Source of the DNA: Rhodobium gokarnense
GTDB taxonomy: Bacteria > Pseudomonadota > Alphaproteobacteria > Rhizobiales > Rhodobiaceae
DNA: 64,000 nucleotides
Direction of reading: 5' to 3'
NCBI RefSeq assembly: GCF_025961475.1
Contig: NZ_JAOQNS010000004.1
Location: forward strand, 372,001 to 436,000
This document shows, one piece after another, positions 16,557 through 24,165 of the stretch. Position 1 is the first letter of the stretch. Each line of letters begins with the position of its first letter. A model generated the notes under the pieces. It saw nothing but the letters and a program-made list of their open reading frames with translations, was not told the origin of the DNA and ran no database searches. A program made the translations under genes and the position numbers.

Positions 16557-16676
16557 ATGGCGGAGCGTTCGGGCGGAGCTTCGAACTCGAAGAGTTCGCA
16601 AGGCAAAGAGCCGCCCGAGCCTATGCGAGGCCCCGACTGGAGCGAAGCCCGAAGGGCGACAGCGCGAAGTCAGAAA
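16557..16676. repeat. Dispersed copy of the tRNA-associated ~119-bp repeat (copy A)
   Basis: It begins ATGGCGGA, has TTCGAAC 23 bases in, then a stem CGAACTC/GAGTTCG (16582-16588 and 16592-16598), and continues AGCCGCCCGAGC and GCGAAGCCCGAAGGGCGACAGCG (read as GCGAAGCCCGAAGGG then CGACAGCG). Copies at 17930 and 18049 share this layout. It lies between the MFS and hxlR genes. Relative to the other copies, both sides of the stem have changed so that pairing is kept. Confidence 0.75.
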
Positions 16677-16689
16677 AACGCAAGGCCGC

Positions 16690-17040
16690 CTATGGTTCGA
16701 TGATGGCTGCGATCGCCCGTGTGTTTTCGTCGCCCCAAACACACAATGGCCGGAGCGCTTCAGCCAGCGTTTTTCCGAGCGGCGTCAGGCGATAGTCCAC
16801 CCTCGGCGGTATCTCTTTGTAGTCGGTGCGGGCGATGATTCCGTGGGCTTCCAGCTCTTTGAGCTGCTGAATAAGCACCTTGTCGCTTACGCCTTTGACG
16901 GCGCGTTTCAATGCGCCGTATCGCATGGACCCCTTGGCCAGGAAGAACAGGATGAGCGGCTTCCATTTTCCGCCGACAACGCGAAGTGCCGCGTCCAGAC
17001 CACAGATAAAAGGAGAATGATGTTCGATTATGTCGGCCAT
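16690..17040 (-). CDS. HxlR-family transcriptional regulator
   Basis: 116 residues, the usual size. The winged-helix signature CGLDAALRVVGGKWKPLIL opens the domain, followed by GSMRYGALKRAVKGVSDKVL and the wing ARTDYKEIPPRVDYRLT. The Cys near residue 13 is the position used for thiol sensing in YodB/HypR-type members, so sensing of quinones or electrophiles is plausible. It is divergent from an SDR gene, with a direct-repeat operator candidate between them. Confidence 0.92.
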   Translation of the reverse strand: MADIIEHHSPFICGLDAALRVVGGKWKPLILFFLAKGSMRYGALKRAVKGVSDKVLIQQLKELEAHGIIARTDYKEIPPRVDYRLTPLGKTLAEALRPLCVWGDENTRAIAAIIEP

Positions 17041-17046
17041 CTTGGG

Positions 17047-17075
17047 TACTTACCAAATGGTGCATACTTATCAAA
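17047..17075. promoter_or_regulatory. Two 11-bp direct repeats, candidate HxlR operator
   Basis: TACTTACCAAA (17047-17057) and TACTTATCAAA (17065-17075) differ at one base and are spaced 18 bases apart start to start, close to two helical turns. They begin seven bases upstream of the hxlR start and 52 bases upstream of the SDR start. Tandem sites are consistent with a winged-helix dimer or two dimers binding one face of DNA. Confidence 0.55.
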
Positions 17076-17126
17076 ATGAAATTTCGACTTACCTCCTGTT
17101 CATGCTCGAACTACGGAGATTGGGTC

Positions 17127-17876
17127 ATGACAAAACTTGATGGAAAAACAGCCGTTATCACCGGCGGCGCCAGCGGTATTGGCCTGGCGACAGCCAAGCG
17201 GTTTATCGACGAAGGCGCCTTCGTCTATATCTTTGGGCGGCGCCAGGAGGCGCTGGACGCGGCCCTGCCGGGGCTGGGATCTAACGCGCGCGCCGTCCGG
17301 GGCGACACCACGAAGCTGGAGGATCTCGACCGGCTTATCGAAGCGGTCAAGGCCGAGCGAGGCAGCATCGACATCGTCTTCGCCAATGCGGGTGTCGGCG
17401 ATTTCGCGCAGCTTGGCGAGATAACGCCGGAACATGTTGACTGGACATTCGACATCAACGTCAAAGGCACGCTTTTCACCGTTCAGAAGGCGCTGCCGCT
17501 GATGAAACCGGGCGGCTCGATCATCCTGACCGGCTCGACGACCGGATCGATGGGGACCGCTGCGATGAGCGTGTACAGCGCCTCCAAGGCAGCCATTCGG
17601 AACCTTGCCCGAAGTTGGGCTCTCGATCTCAAGGGCACGGGTATCCGGGTCAACGTCCTGTCGCCCGGCGCAACGGAGACAGAAAAGGTCCTGTCGATGT
17701 TCGAGAGCACGGGCATGGGGGATCAGATTGTCACTGGTTTTCAGGAAGGGATTCCGCTTGGACGGATGGGCGAGGCGGCCGAAATCGCCAGCGTTGCCGC
17801 GTTTCTCGCCAGTGGCGACAGCAGCTTCATGACCGGAAGCGAGGTGTTCGCTGACGGCGGGCATGCACAGGTCTGA
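17127..17876 (+). CDS. SDR-family oxidoreductase
   Basis: 249 residues. TGGASGIG near residue 12 binds the cofactor; NAG is in FANAGVG; the catalytic serine is in TGSTTGSMG and YxxxK in VYSASKAAI. GRRQEAL after beta strand 2 suggests NADP(H). The ATG at 17127 follows ACGGAG and is preferred to 17076. SDRs of this type next to HxlR regulators are common in detoxification modules; the substrate is unknown. Confidence 0.93.
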   Translation: MTKLDGKTAVITGGASGIGLATAKRFIDEGAFVYIFGRRQEALDAALPGLGSNARAVRGDTTKLEDLDRLIEAVKAERGSIDIVFANAGVGDFAQLGEITPEHVDWTFDINVKGTLFTVQKALPLMKPGGSIILTGSTTGSMGTAAMSVYSASKAAIRNLARSWALDLKGTGIRVNVLSPGATETEKVLSMFESTGMGDQIVTGFQEGIPLGRMGEAAEIASVAAFLASGDSSFMTGSEVFADGGHAQV

Positions 17877-17929
17877 TCCAAACAACGGCGCAAAAGCGCT
17901 ATGCCTGCCGTCGCCCGATTTGTCGGTAT

Positions 17930-18048
17930 ATGGCAGAGGATTCGGGAACAATTTCGAACCCGCCGGGTTCGCAAGGCGAAGAGCCGCCCGAGCTGATGGG
18001 AGGCCCGGACTGCAGCGAAGCCCGAAGGGCGACAGCGCAAGGCAAAAA
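17930..18048. repeat. tRNA-associated ~119-bp repeat, tandem copy B
   Basis: It begins ATGGCAGAGG with TTCGAACCC 23 bases in, and has the stem CGAACCC/GGGTTCG with loop GCC. It continues AAGGCGAAGAGCCGCCCGAG and GCGAAGCCCGAAGGGCGACA. Copy C starts exactly 119 bases later. It follows the SDR stop by 53 bases. No protein function is assigned to the short frames it carries. Confidence 0.8.
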
Positions 18049-18168
18049 ATGGCGAGGAAGCGGGGAGAGCGTTCGAACCCAAAGGGTTCGCAAGGCGAAG
18101 AGCCGCCCGAGCTGATGCGAGGCCCCGACTGGAGCGAAGCCCGAAGGGCGACAGCGGGAAGTCAGATA
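18049..18168. repeat. tRNA-associated ~119-bp repeat, tandem copy C
   Basis: It begins ATGGCGAGG with TTCGAACCC 23 bases in and the stem CGAACCC/GGGTTCG with loop AAA. The downstream part is nearly identical to copies A and B. It abuts the 3' end of tRNA-Ser: the tRNA's own ATGGCGGA begins 120 bases after the start of this unit, so the tRNA end sits in register where the next repeat would begin. Confidence 0.8.
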
Positions 18169-18169
18169 A

Positions 18170-18259
18170 TGGCGGACGGGGTGGGATTCGAACCCACGAG
18201 ACGGTTGCCCGCCTGCTGGTTTTCAAGACCAGTGCCTTCAACCACTCGGCCACCCGTCC
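18170..18259 (-). tRNA. tRNA-Ser (anticodon UGA)
   Basis: 90 nt including an encoded CCA. The acceptor stem is GGACGGG pairing with CCCGTCC, followed by discriminator G and CCA. The D-arm starts GGCCGAGTGG; the anticodon stem is CTGGT/ACCAG with loop CTTGAAA (anticodon TGA); a long class II variable arm follows; the T-arm is GTGGGTTCGAATCCCAC. The length and variable arm identify serine. The 3' end faces the accessory region to the left and the repeats. Confidence 0.97.
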
Positions 18260-18454
18260 AGGCCGCCTTTGAGTATGGCGTCTTTCGACGCTTGCCGCAT
18301 CCCTAAACACGGAGGGGAGCGTCACGATATGCTCAAGGCGCGGCGCATCCATAACCGGGTGCCTTGCGGCAATCAACATCGCGGTGGGCGAGCGCCTCGG
18401 CCGGGTTCGCGCCGGCCGGGGCGGCAGGCGCAAGCGGCGGTCTGGTACGGCCTG

Positions 18455-18484
18455 AAAAGAAAAGGGGCGCGGACGGTGCGCCCC
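18455..18484 (-). terminator. Rho-independent terminator of the sugar locus
   Basis: On the minus strand, stem GGGGCGC/GCGCCCC with a seven-base loop is followed by TTTTCTTTT. It begins 36 bases downstream of the SDR stop at 18520 and should end the ABC-transporter/dehydrogenase transcript before the tRNA gene. Confidence 0.85.
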
Positions 18485-18519
18485 AGGTTCCGGTTTGCGG
18501 CTTCTTTTCCAGGGAGGAG

Positions 18520-19293
18520 CTACCAGCAGCTATAGCCGCCGTCGGCGAGCACCACCGAACCGGTCATCAGGCTGGAGGCGTCGGAGGCGAGGAAGAGGAC
18601 GACCGAGGCGACCTCGTCGACCGTGCCCATGCGGCCGAGCGGCGTGCCGCCGATCCAGTAGCGGTTGAGCTCCGGATTGTCGTGCACATAGGCGGTCAGC
18701 TCGGTCTCGATATAGGTCGGGGCGACGGCGTTGACGCGCACGCCGCGGCCGCCCCATTCGGCGGCAAGCGAGCGGGTCAGGTGGTGCACCGCCGCCTTTG
18801 AGGCGTTGTACTGGGACTGTTCCTGGGGTCGGTTGACGACCTCGCCGGACATGGAGCCGAGATTGACGATGACGCCGTTCTCCGCTTCCAGCATCTTTTT
18901 GCCGAAGCTGCGGCAGCACCAGAAGAGGCCGTTGAGGTTGACCTCGATGACCGACCGCCAGACCTCGTCGGCCATGTCCTCGGCCGGCTCGAAGGCCTTG
19001 CCGATGCCCGCATTGTTGACGAGGACGTCGACGCGGCCGTGGCGGGCAAGGATGGCGTCGCGGGCGGCGTCGACGGCGGCCGGGTCGGTGACGTCGAGGG
19101 CTTCGAATTCGGCCGTGGCGCCGGCAGCGGAGAGCTTTTTGGCAGCGGCCGTTCCGGCCTCGACATTGCGGTCGGCGACGACGATCAGGGCGCCGGCCTC
19201 GGCAAGGGCCTCGGCGATGGCAAAGCCGATGCCCTGGGCCGCGCCGGTGACGACCGCTATACGGTCTTTCAGGGAGAATTTTTCCAGATACAT
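18520..19293 (-). CDS. SDR-family dehydrogenase in the sugar locus
   Basis: 257 residues from MYLEKFSLKDR; six more codons are open to 19311. TGAAQGIG binds the cofactor and VADRN after beta strand 2 suggests NAD(H). NNAG is present, the catalytic serine is in GSMSGEVV, and YxxxK is in QYNASKAAV. It ends with the common VLADGGYSCW tail. It is the last gene of a transporter operon before a terminator, so it probably oxidises the imported sugar, polyol or an epimerised product. The exact substrate is unknown. Confidence 0.9.
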   Translation of the reverse strand: MYLEKFSLKDRIAVVTGAAQGIGFAIAEALAEAGALIVVADRNVEAGTAAAKKLSAAGATAEFEALDVTDPAAVDAARDAILARHGRVDVLVNNAGIGKAFEPAEDMADEVWRSVIEVNLNGLFWCCRSFGKKMLEAENGVIVNLGSMSGEVVNRPQEQSQYNASKAAVHHLTRSLAAEWGGRGVRVNAVAPTYIETELTAYVHDNPELNRYWIGGTPLGRMGTVDEVASVVLFLASDASSLMTGSVVLADGGYSCW

Positions 19294-19332
19294 GGTTTTC
19301 TTCAGCACCATTTTGGTTGGTTTGACGCGCGG

Positions 19333-20442
19333 TCAGCCGGCCGCTGCTTCTGCCGGTGCGGCTGCGCCGCTGGAGGAAAAGTCGATGCGCATTCCAGCGT
19401 CGTCGAAGACGTGGCATTTGTCGTGTGGCAGATCGAGCCAGATGCGGTCGCCGGTGCGGAACCCGCGCTCGCCGACGGCGCGCACCGTGACCATGCCGAG
19501 GCCGCTGACCTCGACGTGGAAGAAGGCGTCGCTGCCGAGCTGTTCTTCGACGACTATGACGCCCGACCATAGTCCTTCCGTCGCCGAATAGGTCATGTGT
19601 TCCGGGCGGATGCCGAGGGTCGCCGGGCGGGCGCCGCGATCGGCGGCAAGACCGGGCAGGGGGAGGGCGTGGTCGCCGGGCAGCCTCAGGGTGTCGCCGT
19701 CGATGCCGTCGACCGGCAACAGGTTCATGCGCGGCGAGCCGATGAAGCCGGCAACGAAGAGGTTGGCGGGGCGGTCGTAGAGCTCCAGCGGCGTTGCGTA
19801 TTGCTCGACCCGGCCCTCGTTGAGGACGACGATGCGGTCGGCCATGGTCATCGCCTCGACCTGGTCGTGGGTGACGTAGACCATCGTTGTCTTCAGCGTG
19901 TCGCGGAGCTTGTTGATCTCCACCCGCATCTGGACGCGAAGGGCCGCATCGAGGTTCGATAACGGCTCGTCGAACAGGAAGGCAACCGGCGAGCGCACGA
20001 TGGCGCGGCCGATGGCGACGCGCTGGCGCTGGCCGCCGGAGAGCTCGCGCGGCTTGCGGTCGAGATAGTCCTCAAGGGCGAGGATGCGCGCGGCCTCGTC
20101 GACCTTGGCCGCGATCTCGGCCTTCGGCAGGCCGGCGATCTTCAGGCCGAAGCCGATATTGTCGCGCACGGTGATGTGCGGGAACAGCGCGTAGGACTGG
20201 AACACCATGGCAAGGCAGCGCTCCGACGGGCGCAACTCGGTGACGTCCTCGCCGTCGATCAAGACCCGGCCTTCGCTCACGTCCTCCAGCCCGGTGATCA
20301 GGCGCAGCAGGGTGGACTTGCCGCAGCCCGACGGGCCGACGAAGACGACGAAGGCGCCTTCCTCCACCGTCAGGCTGACGTCCTTGATCACCTCCTGGTG
20401 GCCGAACCGCTTGACGACGTGATCCAACGTGATCTGGCCCAT
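19333..20442 (-). CDS. ABC transporter ATP-binding protein, UgpC/MalK type
   Basis: 369 residues. Walker [10 protein letters not shown] is near residue 37, with signature [14 protein letters not shown], Walker [12 protein letters not shown] and H-loop VTHDQ. A C-terminal TOBE/OB domain of about 130 residues (LGIRPEHM) is the regulatory part of MalK-type CUT1 ATPases. The start at 20442 follows GGGAGAG; the longer frame to 20553 has no support. It energises the permease pair at 22315-24055. The TIM-barrel and SDR genes lie between them, so transport and catabolism genes are mixed in one operon. Confidence 0.95.
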   Translation of the reverse strand: MGQITLDHVVKRFGHQEVIKDVSLTVEEGAFVVFVGPSGCGKSTLLRLITGLEDVSEGRVLIDGEDVTELRPSERCLAMVFQSYALFPHITVRDNIGFGLKIAGLPKAEIAAKVDEAARILALEDYLDRKPRELSGGQRQRVAIGRAIVRSPVAFLFDEPLSNLDAALRVQMRVEINKLRDTLKTTMVYVTHDQVEAMTMADRIVVLNEGRVEQYATPLELYDRPANLFVAGFIGSPRMNLLPVDGIDGDTLRLPGDHALPLPGLAADRGARPATLGIRPEHMTYSATEGLWSGVIVVEEQLGSDAFFHVEVSGLGMVTVRAVGERGFRTGDRIWLDLPHDKCHVFDDAGMRIDFSSSGAAAPAEAAAG

Positions 20443-20523
20443 CTTGCTCTCCCGTTTCCCGGGGCGTGTGGCGTGCGATCGTAGTGACGCCGCATGCCCC
20501 GGCTTTTCTGCTGTTCCGTGTAT

Positions 20524-20556
20524 CCTTTGCCGGCTATTTATTCGCACCGGCAAAGG
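20524..20556. other. Intercistronic hairpin after the epimerase gene
   Basis: Perfect 10-base arms CCTTTGCCGG and CCGGCAAAGG flank a 13-base AT-rich loop. It starts five bases after the epimerase stop and ends 81 bases before the ATPase start. It is not followed by a U-run, so it more likely affects mRNA stability or partial termination than full termination. Confidence 0.6.
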
Positions 20557-20561
20557 TCCTC

Positions 20562-21452
20562 TTAGATCGCGGCGGTGCCCCTGCCGGCGACGTTTTCCTT
20601 AGCCGACTTCATTTCAGTCCGGATGTACTCCTGGGCATGGCGGCAGAGGTCGGCGCCGTCGTCCCACAGGTTGCGCCAGATGCCGAGAATGCCGGTCAGC
20701 GGCTGTCCGGTCACCACCGAGGAGAAGGACTCGAATGTGATCGGGTGCCGGTAGTCGATCTCCGCAAGGGCCCGGAACATCTTCGTGAAGTCCACATTGC
20801 CGGAGCCGAGATAGCCGCGGTGGGATTCGCCGATGTGGAAATAGCCGAGGTCGGCGCCGGTCTGCCGGATGGCGCGGGCGTTGTCGGCCTCCTCGATGTT
20901 CATGTGGTAGGTGTCGAGGTGGACCTTGACGTTCGGCGCGCCGATGCGCCGGCACATGGCGACGGCCTGTTCGGCCGTGTTGATGACGTTGGATTCGTAG
21001 CGGTTGACGACTTCCAGCCCGATGGTGATGTCGTGCTTCGCCGCCCGCTCGCAGATCCGCTGCAGGACCTCCACGGAGTTGGCGATGCCGGTCTCGGTCG
21101 GCGGCACCATGTATTTCTGGAACGCCGAATAGAGGATGCCGCACATGTGGGTGGCGCCGATGCCGATGGCGACGTTGAGGGCGTCGTTGAGGCGTTCCTC
21201 GCCGCGGGCAACGGTCGCCTTGTCCTCGCTGGAGACGTCGGTGGAGGCATCGAGCCCGAGCGAGATCGTCGTGCCGATGCGGTTCTCTTCCAGCTTCTTC
21301 GCTGTGAATTCGATGTCGATGCCCTTGGGGTCGAGGGCCGGGATTTCGATGATGTCGAAGCCGAGCTCGGCGCTTGAGCCGATGGCGCGTGCCGCCTCGT
21401 CGTGGCTCCAGCCACCGGTCCAGACCAGGGCATGTACACCCAACTTATTCAT
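20562..21452 (-). CDS. Sugar epimerase, D-tagatose/D-psicose 3-epimerase-like TIM barrel
   Basis: 296 residues of the AP-endonuclease-2-like sugar isomerase family. The metal/catalytic residues of ketose 3-epimerases are in place: Glu in GLEVVNRYE, Asp and His in [15 protein letters not shown], His in [10 protein letters not shown] and Glu in ITFESFSS. The strings [19 protein letters not shown] and GHFH/GYFH-GES closely parallel characterised D-psicose 3-epimerases. It probably interconverts ketoses at C3 using a divalent metal, in the cytoplasm after uptake. The sugar itself is not identifiable; a related isomerase acting on an inositol- or erythrulose-like compound is possible. Confidence 0.8.
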   Translation of the reverse strand: MNKLGVHALVWTGGWSHDEAARAIGSSAELGFDIIEIPALDPKGIDIEFTAKKLEENRIGTTISLGLDASTDVSSEDKATVARGEERLNDALNVAIGIGATHMCGILYSAFQKYMVPPTETGIANSVEVLQRICERAAKHDITIGLEVVNRYESNVINTAEQAVAMCRRIGAPNVKVHLDTYHMNIEEADNARAIRQTGADLGYFHIGESHRGYLGSGNVDFTKMFRALAEIDYRHPITFESFSSVVTGQPLTGILGIWRNLWDDGADLCRHAQEYIRTEMKSAKENVAGRGTAAI

Positions 21453-21509
21453 TTTATTTGCCTTTCGTTCTTTTCATTGTGCTCCCGTCGGCCGACCGGG
21501 GAGGCGTGG

Positions 21510-22274
21510 TCAGTCGAACAGGATGCCGCCGCAGACATTGAGCGCCTGGCCGGTGATGAAGGCGGCGTCGTCGGACGCAAAGAAGGCCGCCGCGCCGACG
21601 ACGTCTTCCGGGTAGCCGAGGCGGCCGAGGGCGGTCTTGTCCTTCACCGCCTGCAGGGAGGCCTCGTCCGGGTAGTTGTTGCGGCCCATGTCGGTATCGA
21701 TGATGCCGGGACAGACCGAGTTGACGGTGATGCCGTCGGGAGCGACTTCCTGGGCGAGGATCTGGGAGAAGCGGATCACCGCGGCCTTCGAAGCGCAGTA
21801 ATGGGCCTGGCCCGGCGCGCCGCGCTTGCCGCCGACGGAGGCGATGTTGACGATGCGGCCCTTGCCGTTGGCGCGGAAATGGGCGAGCAGCGCCTTGGTG
21901 ACGAGGAAGGTGCCCTTGGCGTTGACGTCGAAGATGCGGTCCCACTCGTCGGGGGCGATGTCCTCGACATTGAAGACGGAGAGGACGCCGGCATTGTTGA
22001 CGAGGACGTCGATGCGGGGCGACAGCTTCAGCGCATTGGAGACCAGGGCCTCGACCGAGGCCGGATCGCTGACGTCGGCAAAGAGCGTATCGCAGCGCCC
22101 GCCGGCGGCCTCGATCGCCGCCTTCAGGCTGGCGAGGTCGCCCGCCTGGCGGTCGAGGTCGTTGGCGATCACGTGATATCCTTCGGCGGCAAAGCGTTCG
22201 GCAATCGCACGGCCGATCCCCCGCGAACATCCGGTGATCAGAACCGTCTGGTTGTCACCTCTTCTCGGAATCAT
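21510..22274 (-). CDS. SDR-family dehydrogenase in the sugar locus
   Basis: 254 residues. It has TGCSRGIG near residue 14, NNAG in LVNNAGVLSV, the catalytic serine in NIASVGGKRG and YxxxK in HYCASKAAV. ANDLDRQ after beta strand 2 suggests NAD(H). A typical acetoin/polyol-type SDR. It lies between the epimerase and permease genes in the same direction, so it should act on the imported sugar or polyol. It is the second SDR in the operon; two oxidations flanking a C3 epimerisation would be one scheme. Confidence 0.9.
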   Translation of the reverse strand: MIPRRGDNQTVLITGCSRGIGRAIAERFAAEGYHVIANDLDRQAGDLASLKAAIEAAGGRCDTLFADVSDPASVEALVSNALKLSPRIDVLVNNAGVLSVFNVEDIAPDEWDRIFDVNAKGTFLVTKALLAHFRANGKGRIVNIASVGGKRGAPGQAHYCASKAAVIRFSQILAQEVAPDGITVNSVCPGIIDTDMGRNNYPDEASLQAVKDKTALGRLGYPEDVVGAAAFFASDDAAFITGQALNVCGGILFD

Positions 22275-22314
22275 TGGGTGTTTTCCTTTCGACGAATGGC
22301 CGGGGCCCTGGGCG

Positions 22315-23136
22315 TCAGTCCTTGACGGCGCCCATGGTCAGGCCGGAAACGATGTGCCGCTGCATGATCAGCGTGAAGATGATCGGCGGGATCGCCTGGA
22401 TGACGGAGGCGGCGGCGACCAGCTCCCAGAAGGTATTGCCCGTCGTCACGTAGGACGAGATGACGACCGGGAAGGTCTTGGCCGCGCGGGTCGTCAGGAA
22501 CAGCGCCATCAGGAGTTCGTTCCAGGCGAAGATGAAGACGAAGGTGGCGACGGTCGCGATGCCGCTCTTGGAGACGGGCAGGGCGACCTTCAGGAACGTT
22601 TGCGTCCAGGAGCAGCCCTCGAGCTGCGCCGCCTCGATCAGCTCGCGCGGGACCCGGCGGAAGAAGGACATCGCCACCCAGACGGCGAACGGGATGTTGA
22701 AGCCGGCATAGACGATGATCAGCGCCCAGATCGAATCCAGCATGCCGAAGCCGTTGAAGACCATGTAGAGCGGCACGCCGGCGGCGATCGGCGGCATCAT
22801 CCGGGTCGACAGGATCCAGTCGGCGAGGAAGTTGCGCCCGCGGAAGCGGAAATTGGTGAGGCCGAAGGCGGCGGGCAGGGCAAGCACGACGCACAAGATG
22901 GTGGCGCCGACCGTGACGATGACCGAGTTCAAAAGGTACGGCCAGTCGTCCTTCAGCATGGTCACGTAGTTGTCGGTGTAGGTGAAGTCCGGGACCCATT
23001 GCGGCGGGATCGAGAAGATGCCCGACACGGTCTTGAAGGAGGCCAGGAACATCCAGACCATCGGCGCGACGAAGATCAGCGTGATGATGAGCGCGCCGAT
23101 GAGCGGCAGGATGGTGGACCGGGTGCGTCTAGTCAT
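22315..23136 (-). CDS. Carbohydrate ABC transporter permease, MalG type
   Basis: 273 residues with six predicted transmembrane helices. The EAA loop that docks the ATPase reads ELIEAAQLEGCSWTQTFLKV (EAA---G pattern). The C-terminal GLTMGAVKD tail is typical of MalG-like CUT1 permeases. It overlaps the upstream permease gene by eight bases, indicating coupled translation. Confidence 0.94.
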   Translation of the reverse strand: MTRRTRSTILPLIGALIITLIFVAPMVWMFLASFKTVSGIFSIPPQWVPDFTYTDNYVTMLKDDWPYLLNSVIVTVGATILCVVLALPAAFGLTNFRFRGRNFLADWILSTRMMPPIAAGVPLYMVFNGFGMLDSIWALIIVYAGFNIPFAVWVAMSFFRRVPRELIEAAQLEGCSWTQTFLKVALPVSKSGIATVATFVFIFAWNELLMALFLTTRAAKTFPVVISSYVTTGNTFWELVAAASVIQAIPPIIFTLIMQRHIVSGLTMGAVKD

Positions 23137-24055
23137 CTTCGGCGCTCCGCAGGTATTTCACCGTGATGGCGGTGATGATGACGCTGGCAAAGAGGATGAC
23201 GACCGCCGCGGCCGAGCCGTAGCCGACCTGGAAGTACTGGAAATCCTGCTTGTAGGCGAAGAAGGTGACGATCTCCGTCGACGAGCCCGGGCCGCCGCGG
23301 GTGGTCACGTAGACGATGTCGAAGAGCCGCAGATTGTCGATCACCCTGAGGATGATGCCGACCAGGACGATGCCGCGGATCGCCGGGATCTCGATCCAGG
23401 CGGCGATGTGGTACCACTTGGCGCCCTCGATCTCGGCCGCCTCATACTGCTCGGCCGGGATCGACATCAGCCCTGCGAGCATCAACAGCATCATGAACGG
23501 CGTCCACTGCCAGGAATTGATCAGGATGACAGTGGCGAGCGCCAGGCTCGGATCGCTGAACCAGCCGAGCGGCGAGATGCCGATCTCACCGAGCAGGAAG
23601 TTGGCGATGCCGAGATTGGGATTGAAGATGTAGGAAAAGATCAGGCCGATGCAGATCGGCGTGATCATCATCGGCACGATCGATGCCGACCTGAGGACCG
23701 CGCCGACGCGGGTCTCGCGCAGGGAAAAGAACACTTTTGCGGCAAAGAACCCGATCAGGATCTCCACCGTGATGGAGGAAACCGTGAGCACCGCGATGTT
23801 GCGGCAGGCATCGAGGAACAGGCTGTCGGTGAAGAGTTCGGCGTAGTTGTCGAAGCCGATGAAGCGCATGCGGTGCAGCTTCGTCAGCTTGGCCTGGTGG
23901 AGGCTCAGATAGACCGAATAGACGAACGGAAAGATCGTCAGCGCCACCAGATAGACGCCCGCGGGAACGAGGAACATCAGGCGTTCCATGCGCTCCTTGC
24001 TGCGGGCCAGCCGGCGGCTGGCGGGACGGGCAATGGCTGTTTCGCTCGCCGACAT
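23129..24055 (-). CDS. Carbohydrate ABC transporter permease, MalF type
   Basis: 308 residues. An N-terminal cytoplasmic segment is followed by helix 1 (FLVPAGVYLVALTIFPFVYS) and five further helices. The EAA loop is EQYEAAEIEGAKWYHIAAWI. The length fits the six-helix MalF-like subunit that lacks the large periplasmic loop of enterobacterial MalF. It follows the binding-protein gene after a strong hairpin and overlaps the second permease gene. Confidence 0.94.
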   Translation of the reverse strand: MSASETAIARPASRRLARSKERMERLMFLVPAGVYLVALTIFPFVYSVYLSLHQAKLTKLHRMRFIGFDNYAELFTDSLFLDACRNIAVLTVSSITVEILIGFFAAKVFFSLRETRVGAVLRSASIVPMMITPICIGLIFSYIFNPNLGIANFLLGEIGISPLGWFSDPSLALATVILINSWQWTPFMMLLMLAGLMSIPAEQYEAAEIEGAKWYHIAAWIEIPAIRGIVLVGIILRVIDNLRLFDIVYVTTRGGPGSSTEIVTFFAYKQDFQYFQVGYGSAAAVVILFASVIITAITVKYLRSAEDD

Positions 24056-24115
24056 CGGGGTTTCTCGTTCTGCCGGGCCCTTTACGGGCGCGTCTCCTCA
24101 GAGGTGTTCGGGGGT

Positions 24116-24149
24116 GGCGGACGCGAGGGGTGCCTTCCCCGCGTCCGCC
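24116..24149. other. Strong hairpin between binding-protein and permease genes
   Basis: GGCGGACGCG (24116-24125) pairs with CGCGTCCGCC (24140-24149), with an extra inner GGG/CCC stem. It starts 17 bases after the binding-protein stop on the minus strand. Stable hairpins here are a known means of raising binding-protein mRNA relative to the membrane subunits in ABC operons. Confidence 0.65.
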
Positions 24150-24165
24150 TGTCATGCATGCCGGG

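Noticed and set aside
17741-18433. A minus-strand frame across the repeats and the tRNA.
   Set aside because: It passes through the tRNA gene and the repeat units; the repeated peptide is only a translation of the repeat.
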